A stretch of 64,000 nucleotides of DNA from an uncultured Opitutales bacterium (GCA_943787575.1 CALSMY010000011.1:109782-173781), one strand, 5' to 3'; positions 35,342-45,543 are shown, counted from the first letter of the stretch. Numbers and translations are program-made. Notes: a model not told the origin generated them from the letters alone.

Positions 35342-36223
35342 GTGAAAAACAAGAACGATAAACCAAGCTCCCAAAATTTACCTTGGAGTGCTTTTAAATC
35401 GCTGCTGGACGACGAATCAAAAGTGGTCCAGAAGGGCTTGGAGAAGTTTCTGCTGAATAACCCCAAGGAAGGCCTTCCATTTCTGCTCAGCTTAGGAAAA
35501 GGAGAAGACCGCTATTTGGCCAAGCGTGCTCAAAACATGATCGAAAAGCTGGGCTGGGTTGACGGGGCGGGAGATTTTATCCGGTTCATTCGTTCTTTGC
35601 GTTACGAACTCGAAACAGGTTGGTTTTTACTGGACCGTTCGATCTATCCGGATTTAGAAACTTCAACTTATTCTTTTTTCTTGGATAAATTGGCAGATAG
35701 ATGCCGCGAATTGATGCTCCAACCATCGAGCCCGCGAATGACTTGCGAGGTAATTAATCGTGTTCTCTTCCATGAATACGGATTTCGAGGAGCCCGCGAG
35801 AACTTTGAAAATCCTCAAAACAGCTTTCTTCATCAAGTTCTTGACCGGCGCGAGGGTTTGCCCATCACACTTTGTGCCGTTTACATTTTAATCGCCAGAC
35901 GTATTGGCTTTGAACTCGATCCGATTGGTACACCTGGACGCTTTATGGTTGGTTGTTTTGCTGAGAAGCATCCATTCTACATCGATTGTTGGGCAGGTGG
36001 CCGTTTTTTAGAATTGGAACAAATGGAAGACAAACTGGGAGTTTTGCCCGATGAAGAATCCGGTGCAAACTTGTTGCCCGTAACTGTGGCAGATACTCTA
36101 TCTCGAGCATGTCGGAATTTATGCCGTCATTATGCTCAAGCCGAAGATGAAGCAAACTCAAGGTTATTTCTGTCTTTTGTTCAGGAATTTGAAAAAGTTC
36201 ATCAAGAAGCATCCAATGCTTGA
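35342..36223 (+). CDS. SirB1 family transglutaminase-like protein
   Basis: 293 aa from a GTG start. The central region (EVINRVLFHEYGFRGARENF, SFLHQVLDRREGLPITLCAV, YILIARRIGF, GTPGRFMVGC) is the SirB1/transglutaminase-like domain, common next to core genes in Gram-negative bacteria. The first 70 residues look like a HEAT-type helical segment. The biochemical role is not established in this family. The 3' end overlaps aroE by eight bases. Confidence 0.82.
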   Translation: MKNKNDKPSSQNLPWSAFKSLLDDESKVVQKGLEKFLLNNPKEGLPFLLSLGKGEDRYLAKRAQNMIEKLGWVDGAGDFIRFIRSLRYELETGWFLLDRSIYPDLETSTYSFFLDKLADRCRELMLQPSSPRMTCEVINRVLFHEYGFRGARENFENPQNSFLHQVLDRREGLPITLCAVYILIARRIGFELDPIGTPGRFMVGCFAEKHPFYIDCWAGGRFLELEQMEDKLGVLPDEESGANLLPVTVADTLSRACRNLCRHYAQAEDEANSRLFLSFVQEFEKVHQEASNA

Positions 36224-37121
36224 AGAGCCACTTTTTCTTGATCAACTTACCACTCTTCCTGCAAAGGGGGTGGGCTTGGCTGTATTAGGCTATCCAATCA
36301 AACATTCTATCAGTCCCCAACTTCACGGCGCAGCCTTAGAGAAGTTATCCGAAAAAGAACCTGAGTTTAGGCATTGGAAATACCAAAAGATTGAGGTTCT
36401 ACCAGATCTTTTACCCGAAGCCCTTCCCAGGCTTGCTGATTTGGGATACCGGGGTCTAAATCTTACTATTCCTCACAAGGTGGATGTCTTACCTTTAATT
36501 GATGCTGTAGACCCTCAGGCCAAAATTATGGGCGCCGTTAATACTTTAAGTTGGGAAAATAATGGATGGAAGGGATACAATACGGATGGAGTCGGACTTT
36601 CGCGTGCTGTATCCAATGCTTTTGGTAAAAACTTGAAAGATTTTAATGTCTTAGTTCTAGGTGCGGGCGGTGCATCTCGGGCCGCAGTTTCACAATGTCT
36701 TGGGGAGGGTTGTCAAAATTTAGCCATCTACAATCGATCAACCGATCGGGCCAATCAATTATTGGAGATTTTAAAAATTAATGGTTTTTCGCAAGAAATT
36801 GTGATTTTGGACCATCCTGTAAATCCATTTGAAAATACCAATTCCGAAATACTTATTATTAACGCAACCTCTCTAGGTTTGCAGCTGAGTGATGCTTCTC
36901 CCATAGACCTTAATGCATTTCCTGAATCAGTTTTTGTTTACGACATGGTATACAATCCGCCGATGACCAAGCTGCTGCAACAGGCAAAAGAAAAACAGTA
37001 TTCCTATTCTAATGGATTGGGGATGCTTGTCGGACAGGCAGCTCGCTCGTTGGAAATATGGACGGGCAGAGAGATTTCCGAGAATGCAATGAGGCAGGGA
37101 GCCAAACTGGCTTTGTCTTAA
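36216..37121 (+). CDS. aroE: Shikimate dehydrogenase
   Basis: 301 aa from the ATG at 36216; the longer frame runs inside the upstream gene. It reduces 3-dehydroshikimate with NADPH in aromatic amino acid synthesis. Substrate motifs are LGYPIKHSISPQLHGAAL, LNLTIPHKVDVLPLI (catalytic Lys) and GYNTDGVGL. The nucleotide-binding motif is VLVLGAGGASRAAVSQC, and the C-terminus has NGLGMLVGQAARSLEIWTG. All expected residues are present. A prepilin peptidase gene starts 13 bases downstream. Confidence 0.95.
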   Translation: MLEEPLFLDQLTTLPAKGVGLAVLGYPIKHSISPQLHGAALEKLSEKEPEFRHWKYQKIEVLPDLLPEALPRLADLGYRGLNLTIPHKVDVLPLIDAVDPQAKIMGAVNTLSWENNGWKGYNTDGVGLSRAVSNAFGKNLKDFNVLVLGAGGASRAAVSQCLGEGCQNLAIYNRSTDRANQLLEILKINGFSQEIVILDHPVNPFENTNSEILIINATSLGLQLSDASPIDLNAFPESVFVYDMVYNPPMTKLLQQAKEKQYSYSNGLGMLVGQAARSLEIWTGREISENAMRQGAKLALS

Positions 37122-37134
37122 AAAACCAGTCGGT

Positions 37135-38019
37135 ATGGAAAGTTTATTATTAGCACCCAATCTTTTTGTATGGCTTGGGTTATTTGTAGGTGCCTGCTTA
37201 GGCAGCTTTTTAAATGTCGTGGTTTACCGGGCCCCCCGAGATCTCTCGGTCATTCGTCCGGCTTCTCGTTGCCCTCATTGCTCCGCTCGTATTCCGTGGT
37301 CTCAAAACCTTCCCATCCTTGGTTGGCTTTTTTTGAAGGGGCGGGCAAAATGCTGTGGGAATAAAATCTTACCCAGGTATTTCTTGGTCGAATTATTCAC
37401 GGGTCTTATCTTTGCCTGGGCATGTTATGCGTTTACCCAAAATCAAGACTTGGGAATGTTGCTTGCTTCCTGCAGTTTTGCCTGGTTGATGATTGGAGTT
37501 GTGGCAGTAGATACCGAGACCATGCTGATTCCGGATCGTTTTAGCTTGGGGGGAGCCTGTCTTGGTTTTGTCCTCTCCCTGTACTTTCCATCACTTCATG
37601 GAGTAATTCATCATCCAATGGGGATAGAAAAAATACTTGGAGCATTTCAATCTTTGCTTGGCATTTTAATTGGATCAGGCCTTTTGTACTGGATTGGGGC
37701 TTTAGCCGGTAGGGCTTTTAGAAGAGAGGCGTTGGGCGAGGGAGATGTTAAGCTGCTTGGTTGTGTGGGTGCTTTTTGTGGTTGGAAAGGGGCCGTATTC
37801 TCAATTTTTGGAGGAGCTGTGTTTGGATGTATTTTTTTATTCCTCCTTTTTCTTTTTCAAAAAATTAAACCTGCTCAATCTTCTGCACAGGATAACTTGG
37901 CGTTTGGTAAGGAAATTCCCTTTGGGCCTTATTTAGCATTGGCGGGAATGGGGTATTTTTTCGGACTTAGAGAGTGGATTGATCCTTGGTTCAGTTGGAT
38001 GCATGCACTTGGCTTTTAA
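37135..38019 (+). CDS. Type IV prepilin peptidase (A24 family)
   Basis: 294 aa, polytopic membrane protein. It cleaves and methylates type IV pilin-like precursors. The N-terminal domain (GACLGSFLNVVVYRAPRD, then RCPHCSARIPWSQNLPILGW) includes the first CxxC. The second cysteine pair is adjacent (KCCGNK) instead of CxxC, so zinc binding may differ. Catalytic aspartates lie in VDTETMLIPDRFSL and GEGDVKLLG (GxGD motif). It corresponds to PilD/GspO. No pilin or secretion genes are beside it. Confidence 0.93.
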   Translation: MESLLLAPNLFVWLGLFVGACLGSFLNVVVYRAPRDLSVIRPASRCPHCSARIPWSQNLPILGWLFLKGRAKCCGNKILPRYFLVELFTGLIFAWACYAFTQNQDLGMLLASCSFAWLMIGVVAVDTETMLIPDRFSLGGACLGFVLSLYFPSLHGVIHHPMGIEKILGAFQSLLGILIGSGLLYWIGALAGRAFRREALGEGDVKLLGCVGAFCGWKGAVFSIFGGAVFGCIFLFLLFLFQKIKPAQSSAQDNLAFGKEIPFGPYLALAGMGYFFGLREWIDPWFSWMHALGF

Positions 38020-38158
38020 CTGGAGTCAAAAAACATTATTCAATTCATTCTTCTGGTCCCGCCCATTTTTAAAATGAAGATTTTGGCGTTGAAGAAAGAC
38101 TGAAATCGAGACATTCATTGGGATAGACAGCTTACCTACACCCCAAAAACCCTAATTT

Positions 38159-41100
38159 ATGAAAAAACTGCTTGTTGCTAATCGTAGCGAGATAGCGGTA
38201 CGAATCTTTCGTTCCGCCACGGAGTTAAACCTTAGAACTGTGGCAATTTATGCCGAAGAAGATAGATTCGGTGTTCATCGTTTCAAGGCTGATGAAGCTT
38301 ATTTAGTAGGGAAGGGCAAGGGGCCTGTTGCAGCTTACCTTGATATTGATTCGATCATAGCGTTGGCTAAGGATAAAGGAGTGGACATGATCCACCCGGG
38401 CTATGGGTTTCTGTCTGAAAATCCGACTTTTGCACGAGCTTGTGACGAGGCCGGTATCACCTTTGTTGGTCCCAGACCCGAACTGATCGAGAGCATGGGA
38501 GACAAGGTTGCGGCCAAGAAAGCTGCAGATAAAGCCGGGGTGCCTACCTTGCCCGCAACTCCCAAAGCAGTTTCCAATCCGGCAGAGGCCTTAAAGTGGG
38601 GCAAGAAGATTGGTTTTCCTTTAATCATAAAAGCAGCATTCGGTGGCGGGGGTAGAGGCATGCGTGTGGTTATGGAAGAGAAGGACTTAAAGCCTATGCT
38701 TGAAGAAGCACAGGGTGAAGCCGAGCGGGCATTTGGAAACTCTGCTGTCTTTTTGGAGAGGTATGTTGCCAGAGCTAAACATTTGGAGGTGCAAATTCTT
38801 GGAGATCGAAAGGGTAATGTCGTTCACTTGCACGAGCGCGATTGTTCAGTCCAGCGACGATATCAAAAAGTGGTCGAAGTGGCCCCTTCGATCGGTTTGC
38901 CTGAGGAGGTTGTAAAAGAGCTTTGCGATGCTGGTGTGAAATTGGCGGAAAAGATCGGATATGATAACGCCGGCACCGTCGAATTCCTCCTCGACCAAGA
39001 TACCAATGAATGGTTCTTCATCGAGATGAATCCTCGTATCCAAGTCGAGCACACAGTGACTGAGCAAATAACTGGTATAGACATTGTACGCTCACAAATC
39101 CTCGTTGCCATGGATAAACCTTTGCATGGTAAACAGATTGGAATTCCTGCCCAGGAAGATATCCCCCGAAATGGATGTGCCGTGCAATGCCGTGTAACTA
39201 CGGAGGATCCAGAAAAAGATTTTACTCCAGACTACGGCAAAATCCTTAGCTACCGCTCGTCTGCTGGGTTTGGTGTACGTTTGGATGGAGCGATGGGAGA
39301 TACCGGATCGATTATCACTCCCTTTTATGATTCTTTGCTTGTAAAGATAACAACTTCGGGTCCCAACCTGTCTCAAGCTTTGGACCGTATGCACCGAGCC
39401 TTAAGGGAGATGCGCATCAGAGGTGTAAAGACGAATATTCCATTTCTTGAGAATGTTATATCCCACAAAGAATTTGTAGCTGGTCGTGCATCAACCAAAA
39501 TGATTGATGTCACTCCAGAATTATTCCGTTTCAAGGCTCGGAGGGATAGGGCATCCAGGTTGCTTAATTATTTAGGAGAAATTGTGGTAAATGGTAACCC
39601 ACAAGTTAAGGGGCGCGAGCGTTTGCAAAATCCCCTTCCTTTGATCGTGCCCGAGCACGACCCCAAGCAATCTCCCCCCCGTGGCACCCGGGATCGATTA
39701 CTTGCAGATGGAGCTGTTAAATTCTCCAAATGGCTTCGGGACCACAAACCTTTAATGGTTACCGACACTACCTTGCGGGATGCTCACCAATCTTTATTTG
39801 CCGCCCGTATGCGTACCTATGATATGTTGACGGTGGCGGATTTTATTTCCCGTCGTTTGCCTGGTCTTTTCAGCCTGGAAATGTGGGGTGGGGCAACCTT
39901 TGACACCTGTATGCGCTTTTTGGGCGAGTCCCCTTATGAAAGGCTTAGGAAATTGCGCGAGCGTATTCCTAACATTCTTTTTCAAATGCTTTTGCGGGGT
40001 TCTAATGGTGTGGGTTATGCAAATTATCCAGACAATGTAGTCCGGGAATTTGTCATTCATTCATCCGAAGCAGGCATGGATGTATTCCGAATTTTCGATT
40101 CATTGAACTATCTTCCCAACCTTAAGGTGGCAATGGAGACGGTAAGTGAGAAGACCAATTCTCTTTGTGAAGCAGCCCTTTGTTACACTGGAGATTTTAC
40201 CAACCCTAACGAGGAAAAATATCAGCTTAATTACTATGTGGATTTGGCAAAAGAGTTGGAGAAAATGGGGGCTCACATCATTGCCATCAAGGACATGGCT
40301 GGCTTGTGCCACCCCACTGCGGTTCATCGACTTGTCAAAGCCTTAAGGAATGAGGTTTCTCTCCCCGTACACTTCCATACTCACGATTCGAGCGGCATTG
40401 CTTCGGCATCCGTTCTCAAAGCTTCGGAAGCTGGCGTCGATGTGGTAGACCTGGCAGTCTCATCCATGTCCGGATGTACCAGCCAGCCTAATTTAAACTC
40501 TATTGCACATGCCTTGGGTAACGCTCCTCGGTCGACTGGTTTGGATGTTGTTGCCTTGAATGAATTGTCCATTTACTGGGAGGCCATTCGTCAATACTAT
40601 GCACCATTTGATACCTCACCTCCCTTTGGAAGTGCTGAAGTTTTTCACCACCAAATGCCTGGCGGGCAATACACAAACTTGCGCGAACAGGCGACGGCTC
40701 TTGGATTGGGCAAGCGTTGGCCCGATGTCGTAAAAACATACCAGGAAGTCAATACACTGCTTGGAGATATTGTAAAAGTCACTCCCAGTAGCAAATGTGT
40801 GGGAGATCTGGCAATTTTCCTTATAACCAAGGGGGTTAAGCCTGAAGATATGGTGAATTTACCACCTGAAACCGGATTTCCAGAGTCAGTTATTGATTTG
40901 CTTTCAGGAAATCTTGGCCAGCCCATGGGGGGATGGCCTAAGGCTGTTCAAAAGGTTGTTTTAGGTAAACGAAAGCCAATGCGTGGACGTCCAGGAGCAT
41001 CTGCTCCCAAAATTGATTTGAAGAAAGAGTTTTCCGCATTGCAGAAGAAAATTGGACGCAAGGCGACTGAGGATGATTTGTTTTCCCATCTGATGTATCC

Positions 41101-41599
41101 CAAAGTCTTCCAGGATTATCTTGGTTTTCGTGCCAAATATGGGGATGTTTCGGTTCTGCCCACAACATCCTACTTTCATGGTTTGTCTATTGGGGAAGAA
41201 ATTTCTATCGAAATTGAAGAAGGCAAAACTCTTTTTATTAAATTGCTCAACGTGGGTGAGCCTGATGAAAAGGGAATCCGCTCTCTTACCTTTGAATTGA
41301 ACGGAAAAGCCCGGACCACTTTAGTCGAGGATAAATCCTTTAAGGGAGAAGCTAAAGTTCGTGAAAAAGCCGATCCTGCTAATCCTCTTCACATTGGAGC
41401 TCCTATACCTGCAATGATTAGCAGCATTGCAACCAGCGTTGGTAAAAGTGTAAAGAAAGGAGATAAGATTGCTGTGCTTGAAGCGATGAAAATGCAAACC
41501 ACTCTTTACGCCTCTGCCGATGGTTGTGTTGATGGAATTATGGTTCAGGTTGGAGATTCGGTGGAATCCAAAGATCTGATTGCCAAGTTGCGTGTTTAA
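38159..41599 (+). CDS. pyc: Pyruvate carboxylase
   Basis: 1146 aa, full length for the single-chain enzyme that converts pyruvate to oxaloacetate. Domain order: biotin carboxylase at about 1-450 (KLLVANRSEIAVRIFRSATE; GGGGRGMRVV; EMNPRIQVEHTVTE), carboxyltransferase at about 530-820 (DTTLRDAHQSLFAARMRTYD; HFHTHDSSG), allosteric/PC linker, and biotinyl domain at the end with EAMKM, where Lys1111 is the biotin site. No frame errors occur over 3.4 kb. It has its own 139-base upstream region with no gene. Confidence 0.97.
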   Translation: MKKLLVANRSEIAVRIFRSATELNLRTVAIYAEEDRFGVHRFKADEAYLVGKGKGPVAAYLDIDSIIALAKDKGVDMIHPGYGFLSENPTFARACDEAGITFVGPRPELIESMGDKVAAKKAADKAGVPTLPATPKAVSNPAEALKWGKKIGFPLIIKAAFGGGGRGMRVVMEEKDLKPMLEEAQGEAERAFGNSAVFLERYVARAKHLEVQILGDRKGNVVHLHERDCSVQRRYQKVVEVAPSIGLPEEVVKELCDAGVKLAEKIGYDNAGTVEFLLDQDTNEWFFIEMNPRIQVEHTVTEQITGIDIVRSQILVAMDKPLHGKQIGIPAQEDIPRNGCAVQCRVTTEDPEKDFTPDYGKILSYRSSAGFGVRLDGAMGDTGSIITPFYDSLLVKITTSGPNLSQALDRMHRALREMRIRGVKTNIPFLENVISHKEFVAGRASTKMIDVTPELFRFKARRDRASRLLNYLGEIVVNGNPQVKGRERLQNPLPLIVPEHDPKQSPPRGTRDRLLADGAVKFSKWLRDHKPLMVTDTTLRDAHQSLFAARMRTYDMLTVADFISRRLPGLFSLEMWGGATFDTCMRFLGESPYERLRKLRERIPNILFQMLLRGSNGVGYANYPDNVVREFVIHSSEAGMDVFRIFDSLNYLPNLKVAMETVSEKTNSLCEAALCYTGDFTNPNEEKYQLNYYVDLAKELEKMGAHIIAIKDMAGLCHPTAVHRLVKALRNEVSLPVHFHTHDSSGIASASVLKASEAGVDVVDLAVSSMSGCTSQPNLNSIAHALGNAPRSTGLDVVALNELSIYWEAIRQYYAPFDTSPPFGSAEVFHHQMPGGQYTNLREQATALGLGKRWPDVVKTYQEVNTLLGDIVKVTPSSKCVGDLAIFLITKGVKPEDMVNLPPETGFPESVIDLLSGNLGQPMGGWPKAVQKVVLGKRKPMRGRPGASAPKIDLKKEFSALQKKIGRKATEDDLFSHLMYPKVFQDYLGFRAKYGDVSVLPTTSYFHGLSIGEEISIEIEEGKTLFIKLLNVGEPDEKGIRSLTFELNGKARTTLVEDKSFKGEAKVREKADPANPLHIGAPIPAMISSIATSVGKSVKKGDKIAVLEAMKMQTTLYASADGCVDGIMVQVGDSVESKDLIAKLRV

Positions 41600-41627
41600 A
41601 CCCTTACCCTACATAATAACCTATTTA

Positions 41628-43073
41628 ATGGAATCCACTATCGAAAAAGTAAAAACTCTTTGCCTGTTTTTTATCTTTTTAACAGGGTGTTCAGTTGCTG
41701 TTTGCCAGGATTTAATTATTCCTGAACCAGCTTTGCAAAGTGCGATTGCTCGGTCCTTGGGAGTGCGGGAACAGGACTTGTCAAAATCTTTGGTGGAAAA
41801 GAATTTAACAAGGTTACAGGCAAATGATCTGGGCATTCGAGACTTGTCAGGATTAGAGCATGCCAAAAATTTGGAATCATTAGTAGTTCGGGATAATTTA
41901 ATCGATGATCTCTCGCCCATTCAGAAACTTTCCAAGCTCAATAATCTTGATCTTTCTGGCAACCGCTTGAAGGACCTGTCCAGCTTGGTTTCTCTCCCCG
42001 GCTTATCAGTTTCAAGTGCCCATTCCACCGCTAATCATTCAGCTTTAAGAATTCTTAATCTTTCGAGAAATCGTTTGCTTGGATTATCAGGAATTGAACA
42101 TTTTCGTTCACTAGCCCAATTGGATGTTTCTGAAAATTCGCTCATCGATTTGGAGGGTGTAGGCAAACTTAATGAACTTGTTAATCTCTATGCTCAAGGA
42201 AACCAGCTCGGCAGGATCGAGTCTTTTGTCGATAAAAACCGAAACAAGGAGTTTGATCCTGGAGAACCCTTCTCAGATTCGAGCGGTAATGGAAAACGAG
42301 ATGTTGATCCGTTAGTCGAGCTCAAAGATTTACCAAATTTAGCTGCTCTGCACCTTTACAATAATCGTATCCAGTCAGTCAATGAACTGAATAACCTTCC
42401 CAAACTTCGATCGCTGCTTTTGGCCGGTAATTTAATTAGTTCCCCTCTTTCTTTGTCTCAGTTCGAAACCTTGAATATTCTTTCATTGGGAAATAACAGG
42501 ATTCACGATTTGAAAGGCTTGGAGAAATTACAAAGCTTGGAACGCTTAGATCTTTCTGAGAATCAGATTTGTGATCTTCGGTTGTTGAGGGATTTAAAAA
42601 ACCTTTCAGTGCTGGATCTAAACTCAAACATGTTAACAAAATTAGATGATTTATCTGGTTTAATCAAAGTCGAGACATTGGGTGTTTCTCGTAATCTAAT
42701 CTTTGACCCTTCTCCGGTTTTATCCCTTCCCAAACTTCGTCGGCTTACCATAAGTTTTAATCAAGTTTCTTTTGAAAAGACCAAAATTAAAGATCTGTTA
42801 AGTCAATGCGAAGCCAGGGGAGTATACATCAATAGAAGAAACCAAATTGAGTTCCACCCGCAGGTACAGAGTTTGGTTCGTTCATTGATTGGACATGCTA
42901 AATCCAACGAACTCCTAGGGGAATATCTGCGCAAGCATGGTTATCCAAGGCTGATCGATTTTTTCCTTAATCAGCAATTGAAATCCGAAGAAGTCGATAA
43001 AGCAATGGTTGCATGGGAGAATGCTCTTAAGTTCGATAAGCTTCTTGGCTCTACACCATTTCCAGGAAAGTAA
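41628..43073 (+). CDS. Leucine-rich-repeat lipoprotein
   Basis: 481 aa from the ATG at 41628. The N-terminus (KTLCLFFIFLTGCSVAV) is a signal peptide with a plausible lipobox LTGC. At least ten SDS22/internalin-type leucine-rich repeats follow, for example LSKLNNLDLSGNRLKDLSSL, LRSLLLAGNLI and LESLERLDLSENQI-like units (seen as LQSLERLDLSENQICDLRLL). Between repeats, near residues 200-225, is a calcium-loop-like insert DKNRNKEFDPGEPFSD and SSGNGKRDVDP. Such proteins usually mediate protein contacts at the cell surface. No partner can be inferred. A terminator-like hairpin follows. Confidence 0.82.
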   Translation: MESTIEKVKTLCLFFIFLTGCSVAVCQDLIIPEPALQSAIARSLGVREQDLSKSLVEKNLTRLQANDLGIRDLSGLEHAKNLESLVVRDNLIDDLSPIQKLSKLNNLDLSGNRLKDLSSLVSLPGLSVSSAHSTANHSALRILNLSRNRLLGLSGIEHFRSLAQLDVSENSLIDLEGVGKLNELVNLYAQGNQLGRIESFVDKNRNKEFDPGEPFSDSSGNGKRDVDPLVELKDLPNLAALHLYNNRIQSVNELNNLPKLRSLLLAGNLISSPLSLSQFETLNILSLGNNRIHDLKGLEKLQSLERLDLSENQICDLRLLRDLKNLSVLDLNSNMLTKLDDLSGLIKVETLGVSRNLIFDPSPVLSLPKLRRLTISFNQVSFEKTKIKDLLSQCEARGVYINRRNQIEFHPQVQSLVRSLIGHAKSNELLGEYLRKHGYPRLIDFFLNQQLKSEEVDKAMVAWENALKFDKLLGSTPFPGK

Positions 43074-43086
43074 GAATTCTAAGCCC

Positions 43087-43121
43087 CTGCCTTATTTACC
43101 GATCGAAATAAAGTAAGGCAG
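43087..43121. terminator. Probable bidirectional terminator
   Basis: CTGCCTTA at 43087-43094 and TAAGGCAG at 43114-43121 form a perfect 8-base stem that can extend by a few A-T/G-U pairs. It lies between the end of the leucine-rich-repeat gene and the stop of the convergent small gene at 43096-43326, overlapping the last codons of the latter. Confidence 0.45.
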
Positions 43122-43326
43122 CCAAAATAACCGATATAACAAACCCTACAAAATATATCAATTTGATCGTAAACTTGTGGAATGCATGTGAGCGAATCAA
43201 ATGATCCATTGTCTTACGGTATTCACGCTTTAAGCGCTTTTTGAAAGTTTTAGTTTGTTCGGGCAAAACTAGAAAAGTTAATAAATGGGCAAAATTCAAA
43301 AATATAAGAAAAACTTCATTTATCAA
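43096..43326 (-). CDS. Possible small membrane protein
   Basis: 76 aa from a TTG start. Two hydrophobic segments (FLIFLNFAHLLTFLVL and FTIKLIYFVGFVISVILAAL) flank a basic loop (KKRLKREYRKTMDHLIRSH). The layout resembles a small two-helix membrane protein, and no other frame here is coding. I recognise no family. It is convergent with the leucine-rich-repeat gene and divergent from lpxC-fabZ. The rare start codon and the overlap with a hairpin leave it uncertain. Confidence 0.45.
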   Translation of the reverse strand: MINEVFLIFLNFAHLLTFLVLPEQTKTFKKRLKREYRKTMDHLIRSHAFHKFTIKLIYFVGFVISVILAALLYFDR

Positions 43327-43392
43327 GTGTAGACTGGGTGCTTACCTTCCGTTCTTTACAGCGTCCTAATCCTTGCCTAAAAGTTTTCATAG

Positions 43393-44727
43393 ATGGCAAT
43401 TAATCAACGAACCATTCGTAAAGAAAGAGCGATTCGTGGAAAATCTCTTCACACTGGAGAAGAAGTATCCTTAACCCTAAAGCCGGCCCTTCCCAATTCA
43501 GGCTTTCTGTTCCGCCGAACGGATCTGTATGGTAAGCCAGAGATTAAACCAACTTTTGAAAACATCACTGACTTGGTCCGTAGTACGACAATTACAAACG
43601 GAAATGCTAAGGTTCATACCATAGAACATGTTTTGAGTGCCTTGGTAGGTTGTGGCATTGATAACGCAGAAATTGAATTGGATGCCAGTGAGCCTCCAAT
43701 TATGGACGGTTCTTCCAGGCCATTCGTGAATTTGATTATGGAAGCCGAACCTATTGAGCAGGAGGCAGAAAGAAAATTTATTGAAATCACCGAGCCTGTA
43801 TCGGTGACATCCGGAAACCGTTCAATCATCGCATTACCCTATGATGGCTTTCGGGTAACTTGTACATCTGCTGATGATCGGGGAATTCATGTGCAACATC
43901 TCTCTATTGACTTGGATGCAGAGTCCTATGTTGCTCAGATTGCCCCCGCCCGAACCTTTACCATTTACGAGGAAATCGAAGAGTTACTTAAAATTGGGAA
44001 AATCCAGGGAGGAAGCTTAGATAGTGCCATCGTAATCAAAGGAGACAAAGTACTATCCAAAGAGCCTTTACGTTTTGATGATGAATTTGTCCGCCATAAA
44101 ATACTTGATATTGTGGGCGACTTTTCTCTCTTGGGAAAAAGATTAAAAGCACATGTTATTGCGGTTCGTCCTGGTCACTCTCTGAACTCTGAATTGGTTG
44201 CTAAAATTATCGAAACCTCTGCAGGGAAGAAGGGTAAGACCTCAGTGGGGTCGACCCCTCGTAAATCAATTGTTCTACCCGAGGAAACTGAATTGGATGT
44301 GAGGCGTGTTCTTGATGTATTGCCGCATCGTTTTCCCTTCGTGCTGATTGATCGAGTGATTTCAATCGATGGTGATGAGTCCTTAACTGCCCTGAAAAAT
44401 GTTTCGGTCAATGAACCTTTCTTCCCTGGCCATTTTCCCGGGCACCCGGTCATGCCCGGTGTGCTCCAATTAGAAGCTATGGCTCAGGCTGCAGGAATTT
44501 TACTTTTGAGGAAAAGTTCTTCTGAGGGGAAAGTGGCATTCTTTATGAGTGCGGATAAGGTTAAGTTTCGCAAGCCGGTAGTTCCTGGAGATCAACTCAT
44601 TATTGTGGCAAACCTTGATAAAATTAGAGGGAATAAAATAGCCACTGCAAAGGTTGAGTGTAAGGTCGGGGATCAAGTTGTTTCTTCCGCTAGCCTGATG
44701 TTTTCCATAGTGGATGCTACAGAATAG
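43393..44727 (+). CDS. lpxC/fabZ: Bifunctional LpxC-FabZ protein
   Basis: 444 aa fusion. Residues about 1-275 are LpxC, the zinc deacetylase that commits to lipid A synthesis: the metal and active-site motif [34 protein letters not shown], and [15 protein letters not shown] are present. Residues about 300-444 are FabZ, 3-hydroxyacyl-ACP dehydratase: [16 protein letters not shown] and [20 protein letters not shown] with the catalytic His. This fusion is known from Bacteroidota and PVC bacteria, so it supports the lineage guess. lpxA follows after 17 bases. Confidence 0.96.
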   Translation: MAINQRTIRKERAIRGKSLHTGEEVSLTLKPALPNSGFLFRRTDLYGKPEIKPTFENITDLVRSTTITNGNAKVHTIEHVLSALVGCGIDNAEIELDASEPPIMDGSSRPFVNLIMEAEPIEQEAERKFIEITEPVSVTSGNRSIIALPYDGFRVTCTSADDRGIHVQHLSIDLDAESYVAQIAPARTFTIYEEIEELLKIGKIQGGSLDSAIVIKGDKVLSKEPLRFDDEFVRHKILDIVGDFSLLGKRLKAHVIAVRPGHSLNSELVAKIIETSAGKKGKTSVGSTPRKSIVLPEETELDVRRVLDVLPHRFPFVLIDRVISIDGDESLTALKNVSVNEPFFPGHFPGHPVMPGVLQLEAMAQAAGILLLRKSSSEGKVAFFMSADKVKFRKPVVPGDQLIIVANLDKIRGNKIATAKVECKVGDQVVSSASLMFSIVDATE

Positions 44728-44744
44728 CCTGAGCTTTATTTTTC

Positions 44745-45524
44745 GTGCCTGTTAACATTCACCCTCAATCAATTGTTGAGCCATCTGCACAGCTTGGCGA
44801 AAATGTAGAAGTTGGTCCTTTTTGTTTCATCGGCGGCCAGTCAATTATTGGAGATAACTGCCGAGTCCTTCACCATGCGAGTGTCGAAGGAAAAGTGACT
44901 CTTGGGCGTGACAATACTATTTTCCCGTACGCTCTTATTGGAGGCCTTACCCATGACCTAAAATACGAGGGCGGACAACCTGGTTTAACTATTGGTGATG
45001 GAAATGTTTTTCGTGAATATGTCACTGCTCATGTGGCTACAAAATCAGATGATTTTACGACCATTGGTTCGAATAATGTATTTCTTGCCTACTCTCATGT
45101 TGCCCATGATTGTCAGATTGGTGATCATCTTGTAATGAGTAGTCATTCGGCCTTAGGCGGACATGTTGAGGTGGCCAACCATGTTAATGTAGGGTGGGGT
45201 GCTGGAGTTCATCAATTCTGCCGCCTGGGTAGGCATTGTATGGTGTCTGCCTGTTCAAAACTTGTACAGGATGTCCCTCCTTTCATGCTTGCGGATGGAT
45301 CTCCTGCCGAAGTTCGTTCGATCAATAAAGTGGGTTTGGAAAGAGCGGATTTTAATTCATCGGAGATCGAATTAATTCGTTCTGCATTTAAAATACTCTA
45401 CCGAAAAGATTTAAACCGATCTCAGGCTTTGAAATATTTGGAAGAAAACTTTTCTATCGAAAAAGAATCCGTTCTTGAAGAACTGTTAAGTTTTACCAAA
45501 TCCAGTGCACGAGGAATGGCATAA
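44745..45524 (+). CDS. lpxA: UDP-N-acetylglucosamine O-acyltransferase
   Basis: 259 aa from a GTG start. First step of lipid A synthesis, acylating UDP-GlcNAc from hydroxyacyl-ACP. The left-handed beta-helix hexapeptide repeats run through residues 5-185 (HPQSIVEPSAQLGENVEVGP; NVFREYVTAHVATKSD; AHDCQIGDHLVMSSHSALGG with the catalytic His region). The C-terminal helical domain includes SEIELIRSAFKILYRKDLNR. It is in an operon with lpxC-fabZ. Confidence 0.96.
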   Translation: MPVNIHPQSIVEPSAQLGENVEVGPFCFIGGQSIIGDNCRVLHHASVEGKVTLGRDNTIFPYALIGGLTHDLKYEGGQPGLTIGDGNVFREYVTAHVATKSDDFTTIGSNNVFLAYSHVAHDCQIGDHLVMSSHSALGGHVEVANHVNVGWGAGVHQFCRLGRHCMVSACSKLVQDVPPFMLADGSPAEVRSINKVGLERADFNSSEIELIRSAFKILYRKDLNRSQALKYLEENFSIEKESVLEELLSFTKSSARGMA

Positions 45525-45543
45525 GTGGGATTTCTTTAAGAGT

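Noticed and set aside
43355..43383. A sigma-70 promoter (TTTACA, 17 bases, TAAAAG) before lpxC-fabZ
   Set aside because: The -10 match is weak and would place the transcript start only a few bases from the ATG; such matches are common by chance in AT-rich sequence.
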